Under the pieces are notes generated by a model, which searched no databases, was not told the origin of the DNA, and saw only the letters and a list, made by a program, of their open reading frames with translations. Of a DNA stretch of 64,000 bases, positions 1-7,799 are shown in pieces (positions within the stretch are counted from its first letter, which is position 1; each line of letters opens with the position of its first letter). The translations under genes and the position numbers were made by a program. The DNA comes from Chthonomonas sp. UBA2387. Lineage in GTDB: Bacteria; Armatimonadota; Fimbriimonadia; Fimbriimonadales; Fimbriimonadaceae. The stretch lies in NCBI GenBank assembly GCA_002343445.1, contig DDSP01000018.1, positions 101,051 to 165,050 on the forward strand. Reading direction: 5' to 3'.

Positions 1-2
1 TC

Positions 3-602
3 CGTTCCGCGATGTCTAGTGGACTTGCGGACGAGATCATCGTGGTGGACGACGGAAGTACGGACGGGACGGCCTCTGCCGCCCGCGCCGCCGGCGCTCG
101 TGTGGTGAGATTGAGCTCGAATCAGGGCAAAGGCGCAGCGATGGTCGCTGGCGCCCGCGCCTGTTCGGGTTCGATCCTTGTGTTTTTGGATGCCGATCTC
201 GTCGGCTTCCGGCCCGACCACCTGAAGCAACTGATCGTTCCGGTTCGCACGGGCCGTTGCACCATGTCGCTGGGCGTGCTCAAGGGTGGCGGCTTCTGGA
301 GTTCCAACGCGCAGGCCATGTTCCCGTTCTTCACGGGTCAGCGGGCGATGACGCGGGCCTTCTTCGAGAGCGTTCCGCACCTTGCTCGCGAACGAATGGG
401 TGCCGAGGTCGCGCTCAACGCCTACGCCAAGCAGATCGGCGCCAAAGTGTTGCGCGTGTACCTGCAAGGAGTCGGCAACACGCACAAAGAATCCAAACTG
501 GGTGTGGTGCGTGGCACAGCGGCCCGAGCCAAGATGTACAAAGAGATGGCCCATGCAGTGGTGCGCGCCCGACGCCATACGTCGTTCACGAGTTGGCGCT
601 AG
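3..602 (+). CDS. Family 2 glycosyltransferase, 5' end cut by the window edge
   Basis: The reading frame is open from the left edge, so the gene starts upstream; 199 residues are visible. The fragment opens just before a nucleotide-binding loop (IIVVDDGSTDGT), preceded by residues that fit the end of the first GT-A helix. A metal-binding DAD follows (VFLDADL). This is the pattern of GT2 enzymes of the glucosyl-3-phosphoglycerate synthase or dolichyl-phosphate sugar synthase type, which move sugar from a nucleotide donor in the cytosol. The usual N-terminal PAYNE segment is missing only because of truncation. The acceptor cannot be told from sequence. The downstream lipoprotein gene starts 50 bases inside the 3' end, so the two are probably cotranscribed. 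Confidence 0.85.
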   Translation, partial: RSAMSSGLADEIIVVDDGSTDGTASAARAAGARVVRLSSNQGKGAAMVAGARACSGSILVFLDADLVGFRPDHLKQLIVPVRTGRCTMSLGVLKGGGFWSSNAQAMFPFFTGQRAMTRAFFESVPHLARERMGAEVALNAYAKQIGAKVLRVYLQGVGNTHKESKLGVVRGTAARAKMYKEMAHAVVRARRHTSFTSWR

Positions 603-1719
603 CGCGTGGGTTGCTCTCGGCCTGATCGGCTTGATCGGCGGATGCGCGCCACCCCCCAAAGAGCCTCCCGGCGTTTTGGTGCAAATGCAGGTGGGTGTCG
701 CCGAAGCCGACGCCAACCCTAAGGCCGCCAACGTGGCCGTGGTCTTCAACGCACGAAGCGAAGACAGCGCCGCCATCGCCGCGCACTACAGCAAGGCCCG
801 AGCGATTCCCAAGTCGCGGACCCTCGCGCTCGATTGCACCGACGACGAAACCATCCCGACCCAAGAGTATCTAGACCAGATCGAGGCCCCCGTCCGCAGG
901 TTTCTGGACTCGATGCGGGAGCCGATCGACTACGTCGTGCTGACCAAGGGGGTGCCCCTTCGGCTGGAGAACGAGGGTGGCTACTCGGTGGACGGGCACC
1001 TGGCCGCGATGCGTTTGCCCAACCCGCCGATCAAGACGCCCGAAGTCGAGCAGATTCGGCGCAGCATCAACCCTTACTTCGGCAAGACGGAGCGCTTCTC
1101 CGCCAAGAAGTTCGGCATGGTGCTCGTCACCCGCCTGGACGGCTGGACCCGCGAAGACGCCATCGCGTTGGTGGACCGATCGCTGGCCGCCGAGCGCCAC
1201 GGGGGCCCCTTCCTGTTCGATCTCGCCGAGAATCGCGAGACGGGTGGCTACGGCGAACTTCAGAAGGCGATGCGTCGGGCCGCGCAGATGCTGGAACAGC
1301 GGGGCTTCGAGGTCGCACTCGATACGTCGTCCACATTTGCCGAGACCAGCACGCCCTTGGCGGGATATGTGACTTGGGGCAGCAACGATGGCAAGTTCAA
1401 CCCGACCGCCTACGCCGGCATGAGGTTCAAGCCGGGCGCACTCGTGGAGACGTACGTCTCCACGAGTGGACGCACCTTCCGCAAGCCGCCTTGGGGCGAC
1501 CAGAGCCTTGTGGCCGACATGGTGAGCGGCGGCGCCACTGGCGTGAAGGGGTATGTCAGCGAGCCGTTCACGTTCGCGCTCTGCCGTCCAGACGTCTTGT
1601 TCGACCGCTATACGCGAGGTTTCAACCTCGCCGAGAGCTTCTACTGCGCCTCGCCGGTCATCAAGTGGAAGGACATCGTGCTGGGCGATCCGCTGTGCGC
1701 GCCTTACGCCGAGGATTGA
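553..1719 (+). CDS. TIGR03790-type secreted lipoprotein of unknown function
   Basis: 388 residues from the ATG at 553. That start was chosen because it places a hydrophobic segment (about residues 19-30) directly before a lipobox-like I-G-G-C with Cys31; a longer upstream reading has no signal-like character. The mature part starts with a Pro-rich linker, then a segment resembling the TIGR03790 family: VAVVFNARSEDS, an ALDC strand, and YVVLTKGVPLRL. That family is exported and widespread in Planctomycetes and Armatimonadota, and its function is unknown. The gene overlaps the glycosyltransferase by 50 bases in another frame and converges with vsr, sharing 16 bases at the 3' ends. Confidence 0.75.
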   Translation: MQWCAPDAIRRSRVGASAWVALGLIGLIGGCAPPPKEPPGVLVQMQVGVAEADANPKAANVAVVFNARSEDSAAIAAHYSKARAIPKSRTLALDCTDDETIPTQEYLDQIEAPVRRFLDSMREPIDYVVLTKGVPLRLENEGGYSVDGHLAAMRLPNPPIKTPEVEQIRRSINPYFGKTERFSAKKFGMVLVTRLDGWTREDAIALVDRSLAAERHGGPFLFDLAENRETGGYGELQKAMRRAAQMLEQRGFEVALDTSSTFAETSTPLAGYVTWGSNDGKFNPTAYAGMRFKPGALVETYVSTSGRTFRKPPWGDQSLVADMVSGGATGVKGYVSEPFTFALCRPDVLFDRYTRGFNLAESFYCASPVIKWKDIVLGDPLCAPYAED

Positions 1720-2168
1720 ACGAGCGCCTCGCGCACATGGCCGACGCATGCCGCCAAATCCGCCTTGATCTGGCATTCCCAGAACACCAACACCCGAAAG
1801 CCCAAGGCGGTCAGTTCGGACTCGACTCGGGCATGACGGTCTCGATTGGTTTCGATCTTGGCTTGCCAGTACTCGCGGTTGTGTTTGGGCAGCCGGTAGC
1901 GGCCGCAGTGCGGGCATCCGTGCCAGAAGCACCCGTGCAGGAACACGGCCACCTTGCGACCGGCCCACGAGACGTCTGGCTTGCCGGGGATGCGTCGGGC
2001 ATGGATGCGATAGCCGAGCAACCCTTGCTCGCGGAGGGCGCGACGGAAGTCGGTTTCCAGCGACGTGTTCTTGCCCCGGTTGCCCACCATCGAGCGGCGC
2101 GTGGCTTCGGCCACGACGCCGAAGTCGGGTTTGGGCTTTGGGTAACGCACAGGCGTTTCGCCGGGCAT
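1704..2168 (-). CDS. vsr: Very-short-patch (Vsr) mismatch endonuclease
   Basis: 154 residues, the usual Vsr length. The fold signature is present: an N-terminal NRGKNTSLE segment, then RIPGKPDVSW with Asp65 in the position of the catalytic Asp of E. coli Vsr, then FLHGCFWHGCPHC, which supplies the structural zinc ligands (His78, Cys80, Cys85, Cys88) and the active-site His region. Vsr nicks next to T:G mismatches produced by deamination of 5-methylcytosine and normally sits beside a C5-cytosine methyltransferase. None is seen within several kilobases here. It is the last gene of the minus-strand run that begins at rpmG, 18 bases after the phosphoesterase gene. Confidence 0.9.
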   Translation of the reverse strand: MPGETPVRYPKPKPDFGVVAEATRRSMVGNRGKNTSLETDFRRALREQGLLGYRIHARRIPGKPDVSWAGRKVAVFLHGCFWHGCPHCGRYRLPKHNREYWQAKIETNRDRHARVESELTALGFRVLVFWECQIKADLAACVGHVREALVQSSA

Positions 2169-2186
2169 GGCGCTTCTATTGTGGCG

Positions 2187-2906
2187 TCAGAGCGGCAGGA
2201 GGCGGTTCTGGACGGACCAGCCGCTCGATGAGCGCACGGCCTTGATCTTGCCGGCGAATCGCCCGTGCGAGCCGGTCTGGCAGATCGAGGCTCTGCCGAT
2301 TACCTCGGGGGATTCCAGCACGTCGTGCGAGTGGCCGCCGAGGATCAGGTCGAGTTCGGGGCACGCCTCGGCCAGCCGACGGTCCTGGGGCAGCCCGATG
2401 TGGGTGAGGGCGATGAGCAGGTCGCACTCGGGGCGGAGCGCCGCAGCGACTTCGCGGGCCGCTTCGATCGCTTGCGTCCACTCGTACTGGCTGGCCGGAT
2501 AGAGCGTCATGCGCCGCGTGGCGATGGGCACCATCACGCCGAACACCCCCACGCGCACGCCACGGACCTCGAAGCACTGCGAACGCGCGAAGACGGACAC
2601 GCCCGATTTGTCGAACCAGTTGGCGCAGAGGATGGGATGCGAGACACCGGCGAACTTGGCCCTCATGCCCATGGCCAAGGGGTGCGATTCGCGGTTGCCG
2701 GGCACGCTGGCCGTACAGTCGAGCGCCTGGAGGTGTGCCCACGCAGGGTCGGGCGAGACCGGGATGGCGAGGTTGCCGCACTTGATGGCGTCGCCGCAAT
2801 CGAAGTAGAGGTCGGCTTCTTCGCGAAGGCTCTTCAGCAAGCCGAAACGACGTTCGTTCAGTTTGCCGTGGAAGTCGTTGGTGTGGAGGATCCGGAGCGC
2901 TGGCAA
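2187..2906 (-). CDS. Calcineurin-like metallophosphoesterase (5'-nucleotidase type)
   Basis: 239 residues. The N-terminus LRILHTNDFHGKL gives the first metal-binding D-x-H, YFDCGDA gives the second Asp, and later LIALTHIGL and LILGGHSHD carry the conserved histidines. In the third motif GNHE reads GNRES, so one expected His is replaced by Arg. This matches the phosphoesterase half of the UshA/5'-nucleotidase family, but the C-terminal substrate-binding domain is absent and there is no signal peptide, so a cytoplasmic single-domain enzyme is likely. The substrate is unknown. It lies 4 bases downstream of secG in the same operon. Confidence 0.8.
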   Translation of the reverse strand: MPALRILHTNDFHGKLNERRFGLLKSLREEADLYFDCGDAIKCGNLAIPVSPDPAWAHLQALDCTASVPGNRESHPLAMGMRAKFAGVSHPILCANWFDKSGVSVFARSQCFEVRGVRVGVFGVMVPIATRRMTLYPASQYEWTQAIEAAREVAAALRPECDLLIALTHIGLPQDRRLAEACPELDLILGGHSHDVLESPEVIGRASICQTGSHGRFAGKIKAVRSSSGWSVQNRLLPL

Positions 2907-2910
2907 CGCG

Positions 2911-3147
2911 TCACTTGAGCTTGTTGCCGACGATGTCGAGGACGATCATCAGCACCATGAACGAGCCGCCCAAGATGATGGTCAGCCGCGAGACGAAGTC
3001 GTCGAACCCGGCCTTGCCCTTGAACGTGGTGCGGACGCCGCCGCCGCCGGACATCGCATCTCCCTTGCCCATCAGCAGCACGATGAGCGTGAACATGATG
3101 GCGACCAGGATCGCCACGCCCAGGAGAAGGTTGTACCAAATCTGCAT
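2911..3147 (-). CDS. secG: Protein-export membrane protein SecG
   Basis: 78 residues with two transmembrane segments (about 6-26 and 56-73) separated by a short Gly/Ser-rich cytoplasmic loop (GKGDAMSGGGG), the typical SecG layout and size. SecG is the small non-essential subunit of the SecYEG translocon and supports SecA-driven export. Its ATG overlaps the last base of the rpmF stop codon (TGATG), which indicates translational coupling. Pairing with ribosomal protein genes and a downstream phosphoesterase looks like a local arrangement. Confidence 0.88.
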   Translation of the reverse strand: MQIWYNLLLGVAILVAIMFTLIVLLMGKGDAMSGGGGVRTTFKGKAGFDDFVSRLTIILGGSFMVLMIVLDIVGNKLK

Positions 3148-3338
3148 CAGGCGCCCTTGTCTCGGAAGCCGGGGAGCCGCCGACCCTTGTAATAGCCCTC
3201 GGGGCTGGCGTGGTGGCGCAGTTTGTGCGAGGAGCCGCCGACCTGCTTGTTCACTTCGACCTCGGGGAGATCGGTCGTGTAGTGCGTTCGGCGCAGAGCG
3301 GTGCGCTGGTGACTGTGACGGCGTTTCGGATTCGGCAT
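3147..3338 (-). CDS. rpmF: 50S ribosomal protein L32, cysteine-free form
   Basis: 63 residues. The start (MPNPKRRHSHQRTALRRTHY) and the end (HHASPEGYYKGRRLPGFRDK) match the two ends of bacterial L32. The usual zinc-binding CxxC...CxxC ligands are all absent; HHASPEGYYKGR stands where CPSCGYYKGR is normally found. This is a zinc-independent (C-minus) variant. The gene lies 25 bases after rpmG and is coupled to secG. Confidence 0.9.
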   Translation of the reverse strand: MPNPKRRHSHQRTALRRTHYTTDLPEVEVNKQVGGSSHKLRHHASPEGYYKGRRLPGFRDKGA

Positions 3339-3363
3339 GGGGAAAACCTCGTGGGCGGGGCGG

Positions 3364-3531
3364 TTACTTCTTCTCGCGGTGGAGCGTGTGCTTGCGCAGG
3401 TTCTTGTTGTACTTCATCAGTTCCAAGCGGCCCTGCGTGTTGCGCTTGTTTTTGGTGGTCGTGTAATAGCTCTTGCCGTCCTCGGTGCAAACGAGACGGA
3501 TGATTTCGCGAGCTTCGCCTTTCTTCGCCAT
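3364..3531 (-). CDS. rpmG: 50S ribosomal protein L33
   Basis: 55 residues, read from the ATG at 3531-3529 to TAA at 3366-3364. The sequence starts [20 protein letters not shown] and contains [20 protein letters not shown] and a KHTLHREKK tail, all typical of L33. Only one cysteine (in LVCTEDG) remains of the four zinc ligands of C-plus L33, so it is a zinc-free form, like its neighbour L32. It is the first gene of the operon rpmG-rpmF-secG-phosphoesterase-vsr. Confidence 0.93.
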   Translation of the reverse strand: MAKKGEAREIIRLVCTEDGKSYYTTTKNKRNTQGRLELMKYNKNLRKHTLHREKK

Positions 3532-3636
3532 GATGGGTCACCTTCCACCGCCCCGAGTGTAGGGATGGGAGCGGCAGGAAAGCCTAAGAAGTATGCCCCA
3601 TCCGCCCCCTGGAATGCAAGGACCTTCGGACGGGCG

Positions 3637-5238
3637 TTACGATGCGCTGCCCGCCGGGAGCAACCTCAGGCGACGCTGGGGCTCTTGGCCGACGCTCTCG
3701 CTGGGGATGCGGCGGCTCTCGGCCACCTGATGCTGCATCTTGCGGATCGGCCCCGGCTGAGGCGCGAGATCGTACGGCTTGCCGCTCTGGGAAACCACCT
3801 CGATGGCCTGCAAGACCTCTTCCATCGCCGCAGACTCCGATTCCGGGCCGCTGCTCGACCGGCGCATGATCTCGTCCAGCCCTGCGAGAATCTGCGTGAA
3901 CGCGTTGGATTTGATGGTGACGGTCGGCACGGGGCGACCGGACGCGTCTCGAATCTTGCGCTGCCGGCCCGTGGTCCCGTTGCGCATGGCCATCACGACG
4001 TCGGATTGCGTGGGGTCGGTGCTGATGCTGGCCTCGATTCGCTTCTCTCGGATCGCGCGCTCCAGCCGAGTCCGTGCGATGCCGTACGGGTAGATCCGCA
4101 GGCCGCTTCGCTGCATGGGCTCGGGGTCGCGGGGCGGGCGTTCTTCCTCGGTGTGCTGCGCGGCGACCGAGCGCGTGGGCTTGGGCGGCAACGGCTCGAA
4201 CAAGGGCCGCGAGAGCACTTGGGCCATCGCCTCGTTGTGCTCTTCCTGGACCACCTCGTACTCGCCGTTGGTGTTTCGGACTCGAATCTCGGGTCGTGGC
4301 GTGAGGCCCCGCAGGACGAGGTCCACGGTCTTCTGCACGTTGTGATGAACGGCGAGCCGATCGAAGTCCACGAGTTCGATGACCACGTCGAACGTCGGGG
4401 GCGCCTTGCGCTCCAGAACGGTCTTTTGCGTGCCACGTCGGCGCGCCTCGTCGTCGCTGAGCGTTACGGCTTGGATGCCGCCGATGAGGTCCGAGAGCGT
4501 CGGGTTCAGCATCAAGTTCTCAAGCGTCTGCCCGTGCGCCGTACCGATGAGTTGGACGCCGCGTTCGGCGATCGTGCGGGCCGCCTGGGCCTCCATCTCG
4601 TTGCCGATTTCGTCGATGACGATGACCTCGGGCATGTGGTTCTCGACGGCCTCGATCATCACCTGATGCTGGTCGGCCGCGTGGCGCACCTGCATGCGGC
4701 GGGCACTGCCGATGCCCATATGCGGAACGTCGCCGTCGCCCGCGATTTCGTTCGAGGTGTCCACGATGACGACCCGCCGCTGCACCTCGTCGGCGAGCAC
4801 TCTGGCCACCTCGCGGAGTTTGGTGGTCTTGCCCGTGCCCGGCTTGCCCAGCAGGAGGATGCTCTTGCCCGAGCGGATGATGTCGTCGATGATGTCGATC
4901 GTGCCTTCGAGCGCGCGTCCGACGCGGCACGTCAGACCGACGATCTTGCCTTGCCGGTTGCGGATGCACGAGATGCGGTGGAGCGTGCGCTCGATGCCTG
5001 CGCGGTTGTCGCTCCCGAACTCGCCGATGGACTTGATCACGAACTCGATGTCGCGCTCGGTCACCTGCAGGTCGGGGAATCGAATGCCGGCGCCGATGTA
5101 GCGCGCCTCGGCCGGCCGGCCATAGTCGAGCACCACCTCGACGAGCATATCGACGGGTGGTCCATCCTCGAGGCGTTCGCGCACGGAGGCGGGGAGAATC
5201 TCAAGGAACAGGGCGAGGTCCTGCTGAATGCGGGTCAT
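3637..5238 (-). CDS. SpoIIIAA/Ycf45-like AAA ATPase with C-terminal nucleic-acid-binding region
   Basis: 533 residues. The central ATPase has a Walker A GKPGTGKTT (about residues 135-143), a Walker B EVIVIDEIGNE, and the TAHG motif of SpoIIIAA and of cyanobacterial/plastid Ycf45. The C-terminal part ends in a segment (RIYPYGIARTRLERAIRE) resembling the R3H-type end of Ycf45-like proteins. SpoIIIAA works in spore engulfment in Firmicutes, but the Ycf45-like group occurs in non-sporulating bacteria with unknown role. The gene stands alone. A small GGGCG-TGTG-CGCCC hairpin lies in its 5' region. Confidence 0.82.
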   Translation of the reverse strand: MTRIQQDLALFLEILPASVRERLEDGPPVDMLVEVVLDYGRPAEARYIGAGIRFPDLQVTERDIEFVIKSIGEFGSDNRAGIERTLHRISCIRNRQGKIVGLTCRVGRALEGTIDIIDDIIRSGKSILLLGKPGTGKTTKLREVARVLADEVQRRVVIVDTSNEIAGDGDVPHMGIGSARRMQVRHAADQHQVMIEAVENHMPEVIVIDEIGNEMEAQAARTIAERGVQLIGTAHGQTLENLMLNPTLSDLIGGIQAVTLSDDEARRRGTQKTVLERKAPPTFDVVIELVDFDRLAVHHNVQKTVDLVLRGLTPRPEIRVRNTNGEYEVVQEEHNEAMAQVLSRPLFEPLPPKPTRSVAAQHTEEERPPRDPEPMQRSGLRIYPYGIARTRLERAIREKRIEASISTDPTQSDVVMAMRNGTTGRQRKIRDASGRPVPTVTIKSNAFTQILAGLDEIMRRSSSGPESESAAMEEVLQAIEVVSQSGKPYDLAPQPGPIRKMQHQVAESRRIPSESVGQEPQRRLRLLPAGSAS

Positions 5239-5338
5239 TTGGAAGAAGGGTTTGGGCGTGTGCGCCCGAACCTACCCTAACACCATACACGTTCCGGCGG
5301 GTCCCAAAGTGTCGGAAGGTCCCACCGAATCCCGTTCC

Positions 5339-6298
5339 TTAACCTGAGCCCGAGGGTGGTTTGCGATCGCGAAACGCGCGGGCTTTCTCCTGCAGGTGGC
5401 GGAAGTAGTCGGTCTCTGTGATCTCGGCGACCTGCTGTGTCTTCTTGGCGTCGTCCACCTCGATGCGCAGCGCTTCGACCTGTCTTCGGAGTCGCGCCTC
5501 GCGTTCGCGAACCTCGCGCGCCATGCTTCCGAACATCCGGGCCATCGCGCCCAGTTCGTCGGTGCGGAGCTGAATCTCGCCGAGGTCCACGGCATCGAAC
5601 GAGCCAGCCTCGATCGCCGCTGCCGCGTGCGTGACCTGTTGGACCGCGGCCAGGAACGCCTTCTCGGTGTCCCGGGTTCGCTTCTTGTGCAGGCACGTGG
5701 TGATTCTCGCCCGGAGCAGGACGGGGTTGAACGGTTTGGGCAGGTAGTCCTCCGCGCCCCGTTCGATGCAGCGGACGACACTTTCGACCTCGTCCACGGC
5801 AGAGATCATGAGCACAGGCGTCTCGGCGTGTTTGGGGTGACGACGGATGGCTTCCAACGTTTGGTAGCCGTCCATCTCCGGCATCATGATGTCGAGCAAC
5901 ACGACTTCGACGTCTTCAGCGTCCAGAACTTGGCGGGCGTGGCGTCCGTTCTCGGCCAACCAAACCGTGTGCCCCTGGCGCTCGAGATGCCGTTTCAGCA
6001 CGTCGCGGTTTTCTTCCACGTCGTCCACGGCCAGGATTCGCCCACTTGGGCCTTGTCTCGCCGATTCCGCGGGGGCAGCCCCTGGAACTCTGGATAGGCC
6101 GGGTGCAGCGGCTCGCGACGGCTCGCCTTCGACGAACGCGTCCTCGATCAAGCCGAGCAGTTTGAGGCCAGCGGCTCGGATGCGCTCGAGGTCGCCAACA
6201 AACGGCTGCGGCACCTCGTCGATCAGCATCTCGCTGTAGCCGAGGATGGCGTTGAGGGGTGTTTTGAGATCGTGCCGAAGCTTGCTCCGATCGTTCAC
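5339..6298 (-). CDS. HisKA-like phosphoacceptor plus receiver protein with HAMP-like linker, lacking an output domain
   Basis: 319 residues from the GTG at 6298, preferred over an ATG 54 bases upstream because AAGGA sits 9 bases before the GTG. Domain order: a histidine-kinase dimerisation segment (KLRHDLKTPLNAILGYSEML) with the phosphoacceptor His, a linker, a receiver domain (ILAVDDVEENRDVL, phosphorylatable Asp in VVLLDIMMPEMDGY, Lys in YLPKPF), then a HAMP-like helix and coiled coil ending ITETDYFRHLQEKARAFR. No HATPase domain is present. The same linker usually precedes a nucleotide cyclase or other output domain, which is absent here. Confidence 0.75.
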   Translation of the reverse strand: MNDRSKLRHDLKTPLNAILGYSEMLIDEVPQPFVGDLERIRAAGLKLLGLIEDAFVEGEPSRAAAPGLSRVPGAAPAESARQGPSGRILAVDDVEENRDVLKRHLERQGHTVWLAENGRHARQVLDAEDVEVVLLDIMMPEMDGYQTLEAIRRHPKHAETPVLMISAVDEVESVVRCIERGAEDYLPKPFNPVLLRARITTCLHKKRTRDTEKAFLAAVQQVTHAAAAIEAGSFDAVDLGEIQLRTDELGAMARMFGSMAREVREREARLRRQVEALRIEVDDAKKTQQVAEITETDYFRHLQEKARAFRDRKPPSGSG

Positions 6299-6334
6299 GG
6301 TGCGATGTCCTTGGAGCCCGATGGCCCCACGGTG

Positions 6335-6340
6335 TAGTAT
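6335..6340 (+). promoter_or_regulatory. -10-like TAGTAT before the 43-residue membrane peptide gene
   Basis: TAGTAT lies 6 bases upstream of the GTG at 6347, in the gap between divergent genes. If used, the transcript would be almost leaderless. Confidence 0.35.
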
Positions 6341-6346
6341 GGCGAC

Positions 6347-6478
6347 GTGCAAACCCCGCGCGAGAAACTCATCGCCTTGCTCGACCGCGTGCAGCTGGTT
6401 TTGGCCATTGTGTTGCTGCTGGCCGTGGCGGGTTTGGTCGCGTTTGTGGTGCGCTCGGGCATGTTCAACCGGCTTTAG
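6347..6478 (+). CDS. Small single-pass membrane protein
   Basis: 43 residues from GTG to TAG. The N-terminus is amphipathic (QTPREKLIALLDRVQ), followed by one strongly hydrophobic segment (LVLAIVLLLAVAGLVAFVV) and a short basic tail ending FNRL. It diverges from the HisKA-receiver gene, has a -10-like box in front, and stops 9 bases before the 3' end of the anti-sigma gene. No family is recognised. The clean membrane topology and use of otherwise empty space make a real gene plausible. Confidence 0.5.
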   Translation: MQTPREKLIALLDRVQLVLAIVLLLAVAGLVAFVVRSGMFNRL

Positions 6479-6487
6479 GGGCCGGGC

Positions 6488-7186
6488 CTACAGGCGGCGG
6501 GCGTGCTGCGACTCGATGTTGGTCACGCATTCCATCGCCATGTTCCACCGCGTGCCCTCGTCGCCGCCGCGCAGGTAATAGGCGATGCCGTTCTGCTTCC
6601 AGCCGATGCCTTTGCCGACGTAGAACTCTTTACCGGCCTTGGTCACCACACGCGCCCCGTCGAAGGGCTTGTTGCAACGGCTCATGAACAGCCGGAAACG
6701 TCGCCCGTCGTGTTCGAACTGATAGCCCGCCCAGCCGTCGCCGTACTTGGCCGCTCGGATTTTGGCGCCGCACCGCATCTTCATGATCGGCGCGGGCAAG
6801 CCGGTTTGCTCCTTGACCCATTGGGCGGCGACGATCGCGTTCGAGGTGGCGAATTCCTCGGTCACTGGCGAGCGATCGAGCTTCACCGGATCGCTCTGGT
6901 TGAACACTTGGGAGCCGACAAGCAGGGTCATGGCGAGGCACGCGACGACTGCGATGCGCGATGGCAGGGCCAGCGGGTGACGCTGGGCACGCCTCAGTCC
7001 CGCCAGGAGGGTGGCTTTCGGCACGGGCTCGGACAAAGCGGCCTTCCGGACCTCTCGCTTCAGGCTTCGCAAGCCTTCGACTTCGCGGCGCGCAATCTCG
7101 TCGAGAGCGAGCCTCGATTCGTGCCTTGCCCGCTCTTCGGGGCCGAGCGTGCCGTCCACATAGGCTTGCCAATCGAATCGGTTCAT
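6488..7186 (-). CDS. Membrane-anchored anti-sigma factor
   Basis: 232 residues. The N-terminal cytoplasmic part (FDWQAYVDGTLGPEERARHE) has the helical pattern of anti-sigma domains but no clear HxxxCxxC zinc motif. One transmembrane helix follows at about residues 77-96, then a periplasmic domain of about 130 residues with two cysteines that could pair. The ATG overlaps the stop of the ECF sigma gene (ATGA), which is typical for sigma/anti-sigma pairs. It probably holds the sigma factor at the membrane until an envelope signal arrives; the signal is unknown. Confidence 0.75.
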   Translation of the reverse strand: MNRFDWQAYVDGTLGPEERARHESRLALDEIARREVEGLRSLKREVRKAALSEPVPKATLLAGLRRAQRHPLALPSRIAVVACLAMTLLVGSQVFNQSDPVKLDRSPVTEEFATSNAIVAAQWVKEQTGLPAPIMKMRCGAKIRAAKYGDGWAGYQFEHDGRRFRLFMSRCNKPFDGARVVTKAGKEFYVGKGIGWKQNGIAYYLRGGDEGTRWNMAMECVTNIESQHARRL

Positions 7187-7752
7187 GGCCGGGACCCCAC
7201 AAAACAGACGATTCCGGCGAGCCGCTCGCGCAGGAGCGATCGGGCGCGGAAGAGGCGTGAGCGTACGGTGCCGATCGGGACCCCCATCGCTTCGGCGGCC
7301 TCCTCATAGGTGAACTGTTCGACGTCGCACAGGTGCAGCGTGAGTCGAAACTCGGCGGGGAGTTCTTCCAGTTCGCGCAACACGTGGTCGGCGTCCACGC
7401 GCCAGGTCACTTCGTCCCAGAAGGGCTCCTGGCTGACGATGGTCTCGTCGAGCTCGGCGTCCACCGCTTGCGCAGCCAGCGAGCGCTTGTTGCTCGCGAG
7501 TTCGTTCCGCATGATGCGGATGAGCCAGCTTCGAAGGTGGCTGCCGTCGAAGCGGTCCCACGCTCGAAACGCCTTCACCAGGCACTGCTGGACAAGGTCC
7601 TCCGCGTCGTCGGCGTTGCACACCATGCGCTTGGCCACGCGGTACAGGGTCGGCAGTTCGTCTTTGACGGCGCGTTCGAAGTCGCGCCGTGGCGCGGCGC
7701 GCCCGATGCGCTCGATGAACCCGATGCCAATGCCTGTCCGACTTTCCGACAT
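7183..7752 (-). CDS. ECF-family RNA polymerase sigma factor
   Basis: 189 residues with region 2 (DDAEDLVQQCLVKAFRAWDRF...LRSWLIRIMRNE) and region 4 (LPAEFRLTLHLCDVEQFTYEEAAEAMGVPIGTVRSRLFRAR), the latter a clear helix-turn-helix for -35 recognition. Sigma regions 1 and 3 are absent, as expected for group 4 factors. It lies 47 bases after pilC on the same strand and is coupled to the anti-sigma gene, so it may be transcribed with the pilus genes, or control envelope functions. Confidence 0.92.
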   Translation of the reverse strand: MSESRTGIGIGFIERIGRAAPRRDFERAVKDELPTLYRVAKRMVCNADDAEDLVQQCLVKAFRAWDRFDGSHLRSWLIRIMRNELASNKRSLAAQAVDAELDETIVSQEPFWDEVTWRVDADHVLRELEELPAEFRLTLHLCDVEQFTYEEAAEAMGVPIGTVRSRLFRARSLLRERLAGIVCFVGSRP

Positions 7753-7799
7753 CTGGTTAGGCGAAACGAGGCGTACCCGCCCTCGGTTCCCGGTTCAGG

